Assembly: GCF_901000735.1 (NCBI RefSeq)
Contig: NC_081546.1
Span: forward strand, 18,599,220 to 18,663,219
DNA length: 64,000 nt
Reading direction: 5' to 3'
Origin: Corylus avellana
Lineage: Eukaryota > Streptophyta > Magnoliopsida > Fagales > Betulaceae
Numbering within the stretch: the first letter of the stretch is position 1; every line of letters begins with the position of its first letter. A model generated the notes under the pieces. The model saw nothing but the letters and a program-made list of their open reading frames with translations, did no database searches and had not been told where the DNA came from. A program made the position numbers and the translations under genes. Shown piece after piece: positions 58,910 to 64,000 of this stretch.

Positions 58910-59092
58910 TCGAGCTTATACGAGCTGTTCACGAGCTTAGCCGAGTCGAGCCGAGCTTGCTTCGTTTAATATTCGAGCTAGGATTTATGTTCATGAAGTG
59001 CTTCATTTAATATTCGAGTCGAGCACGAGCCGAGCTTATGCGAGCCGAGCCCGAGCTTGCTCGCGAGACGCTTCGCTCACTTAACAGCCCTA
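57877..59092. mobile_element. hAT-type element with CGAGC-rich arms, recent insertion
   Basis: The termini are TAGGGGTGTAAACGAGCC and the inverse of TAGGGCTGTTAAGTGAGCG. An exact 8-bp duplication CCAGTATA flanks it (57869-57876, 59093-59100). Both arms are dense in GAGCCGAGC/GCTCGAGC words in opposite orientation. The interior has a 208-bp tandem duplication (58373-58788) and a (TA)n run near 58870-58900. No transposase was found. The unfilled site exists at 18913-18920. Confidence 0.92.
58373..58788. repeat. 208-bp tandem duplication inside the hAT element
   Basis: CATTTCCCACTCTCTCACTC starts both units (58373 and 58581). They differ at a few bases only, for example CATCAAGAG against CATCAATAG. 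Confidence 0.9.
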
Positions 59093-59680
59093 CCAGTATA
59101 GGAATAATTCATAGCTTGGAGGAGGATGGATATGGGTACTACATTATGTTGACTTTCTCTTGTTCCATGACATACATGGAGAAGGTGTCATCTTTTGTAG
59201 TGGGATAAGAGATTCGAGTAATGCCATCTATCAATGAGCCGTTACTTGGATGATCAAATGAAACTCCATCCACCTTGGGAAAGATATTCAAACGGATTTT
59301 AATCCTATCATGAACCAGATAGATAGAGATAAAAAATGTATACTTGATTTACTTTATCTCAAATACATAGCCGACTACAACTCTTAGAAGTAGAAGTTAT
59401 CAAACTCTATTTGTAATACATTTTGTTCTTATACTTCTCAAATATGCCTCTTAATTGTTGAGCTTGTTAAACTTTTGATAACCATAGCTTAGCTATTCAA
59501 ATTTGGTAGAACAAGAATGCCATTTTCTGTCTTGCAAACTTTTTTTTATTGCACCAAAAATTTGTTTAAAGGGCAACTCGAGCAAATTGCATTTGTGATA
59601 CATGAGAATTTATATGACTTGAAGCACTTTTGGCTGAATCTGTAGCTACAGACAAACTGACTTATTAAGATGGTCCAAAG

Positions 59681-60565
59681 TGTTAATTCTTGTATTGGCT
59701 TAATTTAGTTATTCTAAAATGTAGAGGCTACTGTTTACAGGCTCAAAAACTGATATAGAATGCTCATAATCCAATCTCCACCGCTTATAATGTAGATTCA
59801 TGTATTATGAACATCCCTGCAAAATTTCACCTCCATCGGACCACAAACGCTCATCGATCGGAGCTATTGATCAAGGCTGGACAGCATTTCCAAAATGTAG
59901 TTTCACCCATTGCATGCCCTGTTCGGACAGGCCTTCCCCATGTCCAGACAGCAGTTCCAAAAACTCTATTTTTGCTCCACAAGGCTCTGTCTGGACACCC
60001 CTTACCTATTATGCCCAAAAACGTGTTTTTAGTGAGCCCAGGTCTAGAGTTTAATGTACTGATATATATAGATCATTATAGAAGAGAGACACGAATTTTC
60101 GCCCTCAGAGAGTTCGTCGGAGGCTGCGCTAAGAGAGATCATACGTGGTGAGCGTTAAATTGAATCTCTTAGAGCTTTAGTTATTCATTTGATAAATCTA
60201 CGGATGAGAAGTCTATCAGAAGGGTCCGGTAAAGGAGAATCATATTGAAGAAGATTGTGAGCAAGAAGACGAGTTGTAGGCTTGTCGATCTTACAGAGCC
60301 AATGTCTTGCAAAGGGTTGTAAGTGTTCCTAGTGTCTGTAATCTCTGGATAATCTTTTGATAGTGATTTCTTGGGTTTGGCTGCCCCGGAGAGGTTTTAC
60401 TTTTAGATCAGTTTCTAAAAGGTTTCCTATTTGTAACCAAAATATCTGTGTTTGCCTTTTTATTGCTTTATATATTTTGGGTGATTGAATTGTTTATTGC
60501 TTTATAGTATTAATTCCGCATAAATTATGATAAACAAGTTTTTGGAGTCGGCATAGTGTTTTTCA
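59681..60565 (+). mobile_element. Copia 5' LTR, inverted counterpart
   Basis: TGTTAATTCTTG to GTGTTTTTCA, 885 bp, followed by the PBS TGGTATCAGAGTGG at 60568-60581. It is 21 bp shorter than its counterpart at 17427-18332. The frames at 59800-60151 are LTR sequence. Confidence 0.7.
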
Positions 60566-60779
60566 ATTGGTATCAGAGTGGGTTCACTTTGTTTGGATTA
60601 AATTCTCAAGTGAGATCTGTTGACTCCTGTTTGCTATAAATACTTCTCAAGGGAAATATGATCTTACAAACTTCTTCAACAATTTGTTGGAAAAATTCTC
60701 TCTTTTGAGACATCAATACACAAATTGTTTGGAGGATTTTCAAGATCTTGAACATGTAAAATAATCTATTGTTACTAAA

Positions 60780-61410
60780 TTGTTTGAATCACATGCTTTA
60801 ATTAATTCTTTAAAATCTGAAAATCTTGTTTTAGGTTCTAAAGTTGATTTGTTAGAGAATAAATTAAAAGAGTCAGAAACTCAATTGGAAAAATTCTCTA
60901 GCAATTCCCTTGAGAATATGTTGCATACTCAGAATTCTGATTGTGATAAATCTGAGTTAAGTTTTGATTGTCATGTTGCTTTGTCTTCCAGCAATAATTC
61001 TACTTTCGAGATAATATTTGTTAAATCAGGAAAAATAGAAGACTCTTTGGTTAAAAAAAAAAATAGCAGCTGCCTCGACCTCACAAGGTAAGAAAGTTAA
61101 GAAAATTCATATTAAACCTTGTGTATCTTATCCCAAGTATAGAGTCGTCTATCCTTCTAAAAATTTACCTCCTAAAAGGTTTATATTTATCATCATTGTG
61201 GAAAAGTTGGTCACATTCGACCAAACTGTTTTAAATTGAAACCTCATGTGCATGAAAATAAAAATTCTGTTTCTAGGAAAGAACCTTTGGGGTTATGCAC
61301 AATGATGATGAGAGGTTTGTCTAGATTAGATAAGATTGAAAATGTTCACGTCTCTATACCTTCTTTCAATAGGTTTGGGTTGGAAAGGATTATACCATTC
61401 ACCCATTGAG
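60780..61410 (+). pseudogene. Copia gag C-terminal remnant, inverted counterpart
   Basis: The same coiled-coil frame (60780-61091), then, after a stop and frameshift, YHHCGKVGHIRPNCFK and MMMRGLSRLDK. It ends in IPFTH just before a purine tract TTGAGGGGGAGTGG that could be a polypurine tract. No 3' LTR follows. Confidence 0.7.
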
Positions 61411-61713
61411 GGGGAGTGGTAGTGATTTCACCTAAATTTAGGTGAGTAAATAACATGTTTAGGAATGATTGTTTTGCTTATTTTTGAAAATCTTAGAGCA
61501 TGTTGTTTTTCTTTACTTTACATGTTTGTTTTGAGATTCTTGTTATGAGGCATATTCATAAAAGACTTTTCAAGAAATTCATATGTTATGATCTTTGAAA
61601 GGCTTATAGATGAGATGTGTGCAGACCACAAAGATTTTTGTCTACTTGCTAATTAAGTGTTCATAAATGTGTAATGTCTTATGAAGGCCAATAAGTAGTT
61701 ATTAAACCAAATG

Positions 61714-62707
61714 TAGGGGTGTCGCGGTGGTTATGGTTAGTTGTTATTAGCAGAAACCGCTAACTGTAACCGCCTTAGCAGTTAGTAGATTTCACTAATC
61801 GCAACCGCTAACCGCTAGTGGTTAGCTACTAACCACCGGTTAGAGGTTAGTGAAATAGGTAACCACCCACTAACCGTTTTTTCAAAATTGGGCTTTTTTA
61901 TTACGGTAACATTTTTTATCCTCATTTGTTTTTTTTTTTTTTTTTTTTTAGTGTCTTCTTGGGCCCAATTGCTATAAAAAGAGCCCATATTGAAAAATCA
62001 AAAATATTTGACCATAAATTTACATTTATTTATACATTAAAATAAATTCCTTAAATATTAAATCATAATCGGCTAACTTTAAAAAAACAAAAAAAGTACA
62101 CAACATATAAAAAAAAATTCAACACAATATATAAAAAAAGTTCAACACAACTGTCGCAACATATAAAAAAAATATAAAAAAAGTTCAACACAACATATAT
62201 AAATTATAGTGATAATATATAAATTACTAAAATTATAATGACAATACAATAATACTTCAATTGTAGTTATGAATAACACATTGTTTAATCTAATGTCAAT
62301 TACTTAATTTGATATTATACGTATAACATTATCATTGTACATTAATAATATGATTAACTTGAATAAAGTATTTGAATCATATGATTAAGTATTGATCTTA
62401 TACATTTAATACTCAAATTGTGATTTAATTATTTAAAAAAAATGTGTGATTTAATGATCAAGTGATTATGTTATATGTATAAATATTATTATAATTATAA
62501 TTATAAAAATATATTATATAAAAAGGCGGTTAGCGGTTACGGTTAGTAAATCCAATAACCTCTAACCGCTAACCGCTAACCGCTAACCACTAGGCAGTTA
62601 GGCAGTTAGGCGGTTAGCGGTTAATACGATTAGGCGGTTAAGCGGTTAGCGGTTAACAGTTATAGCGGTTAGCGGGCAGTTAGAAACCGCTCGCATTGAC
62701 ACCCCTA
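61714..62707. mobile_element. hAT MITE, inverted counterpart of 15285-16278
   Basis: TAGGGGTGTCGCGG to CATTGACACCCCTA, 994 bp, flanked by ACCAAATG and ACCAAATC. Confidence 0.85.
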
Positions 62708-63013
62708 ACCAAATCATTGTTTTGTAGTGGGACCTATAAGATGTAATGAAAGTTTAATGCTAAAGAATATTCATGTATTGCTTATTGTAATCTCAATTTA
62801 AACATGTTGTTTTTCTTTGCTGCCATTCTTTGTGGTTTATTTGCGTTAATAAATTTTTGAGAAAGGAATTGGTGTTGCAAAGATGTTTGAAATGTTAAGA
62901 TGTATATATGCTTTAAATGCTCTTTAATTGCTTAATTGGAAATACTCTTAATTTATGTACCTATAGAATACACTTATCATGCTTGAGTTGATTATCTTTA
63001 TAATGAACTGTCA

Positions 63014-63420
63014 TTGATCCATTCAAGTATGTGTTATTGTGGTACATTTCATTTATGCTATCTCTATGCACTTAAGCTTCAAGAAGGAATGTCAATCCAT
63101 GACAAATTTGTTATGTTAAACAAACCTATGCATAAGATAGATTTTTTTTTGTGGGTTACAATTGACCAAATGTTGGTTGAACCTAAAACCTATAAATTCA
63201 AGTTCAAACTCTTATGTTTTGTACTTTAATTTTTATGAAAGACACGTTCTCAAAGAGAAAATCTAAAGTGAAATGTGCAAAATGCCAAAATATTTCAAAA
63301 ATGAAATTTTCACTGTGTCAATTTTTTGTGCTTGGCTCATCCATAATTAAAATTCCGGATGTAGTTGTGAGCCTTGTGATAAGACTAAGGGAGATAATAT
63401 TGGATGAGGATGACTAGGCC
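63014..63420 (+). pseudogene. Possible Copia gag-like fragment, inverted counterpart
   Basis: Same two frames as 14560-14989. Here a TAG replaces TAT after DEDD, so the second frame ends earlier (63417). The difference shows the frame is not under constraint. Confidence 0.3.
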
Positions 63421-63602
63421 CTAGTAATGTTTGACTTCTAACCTAACAAGATATGAATTTCTTTCATATGGTTTGAAAGTTTTAATGTGCTTTCTTTGTC
63501 AATATATGTTTGTTCATTGCTTGTCTCTTGACTGTGACTTATCACACACTACACATATAGCATAAATAACAGAAATGGAGAAACGTAGATTTGAAGTTTG
63601 AA

Positions 63603-63702
63603 NNNNNNNNNNNNNNNNNNNNNNNNNNNNNNNNNNNNNNNNNNNNNNNNNNNNNNNNNNNNNNNNNNNNNNNNNNNNNNNNNNNNNNNNNNNNNNNNNN
63701 NN
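63603..63702. other. Assembly gap of 100 N
   Basis: Exactly 100 N, again a gap of unknown size. Confidence 1.
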
Positions 63703-64000
63703 TAATAATTTAATCAAATACTTTAACATTTCTCTCAAGTATGGGCTCAAACTTCCTTTTTAATAGGTGATGCTCAATATGTAAAATATTTAATTAAAAT
63801 TGGGGTGAATGATTGAGATCAGATTCAAACTCAAACCTTTTGATTCTGATACCAACTAAAATCATTACTTGTCCAAAAAAGCTTAAGTTGATAAGAAGAT
63901 GTAAATTTAATCATTTAATCAAATACTTTAACTCTCCCTCATGTATGGGGTCAAACTCTTTTTAATATCAGATCCAACAAGTGAAATATTTAATTCAAAT
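63703..64000 (-). repeat. TRIM-like units, inverted
   Basis: The reverse complement aligns with about 48509-48806: AATTAAATATTTCACTTGTT, GAGGGAGAGTTAAAGTATTT, TTGGTATCAGAATCAAAAGG and AGGAAGTTTGAG. There are scattered differences, so it is another array of the same family, cut by the window edge. Confidence 0.7.

Larger units (their letters stand above)
57795..59309 (+). pseudogene. KEG: KEG repeat fragment interrupted by a hAT element
   Basis: Same piece as 18708-18995: QVGDWVRVKALV and SPKYGWEDVTMTSI come before the insertion. GIIHSLEEDG, MEKVSSFVVG, stop, EIRV and LLGWSNETPSTLGKI come after it. The 1216-bp hAT element (57877-59092) sits between TSD copies in the middle of the repeat. It was already non-functional, because the in-frame stop after SFVVG is shared by both copies. 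Confidence 0.75.
55397..63602. repeat. Inverted near-identical copy of 14401-21174
   Basis: The piece between the two N gaps reads as the reverse complement of 21174 down to 14401. The gag frame of 103 residues (60780 vs 16901) and the 71-residue frame (63014 vs 14774) are identical. The hAT MITE has the same length in both, and the 72-residue frame (56750 vs 19809) differs by one residue. The length excess (8206 against about 6774) is nearly all explained by two insertions of 1216 and 183 bp plus their target duplications. The flanks outside the gaps do not match the flanks of 14401-21174. Confidence 0.95.

Overview
The window is nuclear DNA from a flowering plant, most likely a woody eudicot. 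The support is spliceosomal introns with GT/AG borders, plant-only protein families, very AT-rich gene-poor intergenic DNA, and dense plant transposon families. I cannot name the genus. Two runs of exactly 100 N (55297-55396 and 63603-63702) mark it as a draft scaffold.

Four intact genes are supported. (1) 3572-5149 (+), three exons, 189 aa: a secreted, probably GPI-anchored eight-cysteine lipid-transfer-like protein. (2) 7249-9940 (-), two exons, 198 aa: a chloroplast protein with one membrane segment, recognised as subunit PnsB5/NDH18 of the photosynthetic NDH complex. (3) 21379-21984 (-), one exon, 201 aa: an acidic plant-specific protein of unknown function with its own TATA box. (4) 45164-45565 (+), one exon, 133 aa: a NIMIN/NRR-type NPR1-interacting repressor with an EAR motif and stress-type promoter elements. 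They look like unrelated neighbours and share no pathway.

The rest is mostly mobile DNA. 0-3 kb: a hAT MITE, a Gypsy-type LTR remnant, and a Harbinger-like element carrying an F-box/LRR gene fragment. 10-13 kb: a SINE, a solo LTR and a CACTA element. 13.3-21.3 kb: two direct repeats of more than 1 kb flank a block holding a Copia LTR with primer-binding site, a gag remnant, a hAT MITE, a LINE tail and a piece of the KEG ubiquitin-ligase gene. 24-28.8 kb: foldback MITEs, LINE pieces and a SINE. 30.2-30.7 kb: an orphan GC-rich block rich in G-boxes and DRE cores. 32-36 kb: decayed Copia. 36.5-37.7 kb: a broken LRR receptor kinase. 41-42 and 48.5-49 kb: TRIM-like units. 49-55 kb: nested MITE, hAT and SINE insertions plus retroelements.

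The most striking structure is 55397-63602. The whole piece between the two N gaps is an inverted, almost identical copy of about 14401-21174. It differs mainly by two clean transposon insertions (1216 bp and 183 bp), whose empty sites are intact in the other copy. This fits an alternative-haplotype contig placed in reverse by scaffolding, although a recent real inverted duplication is not excluded. I found no tRNA or rRNA genes, no CRISPR array, and no convincing new multi-gene system.
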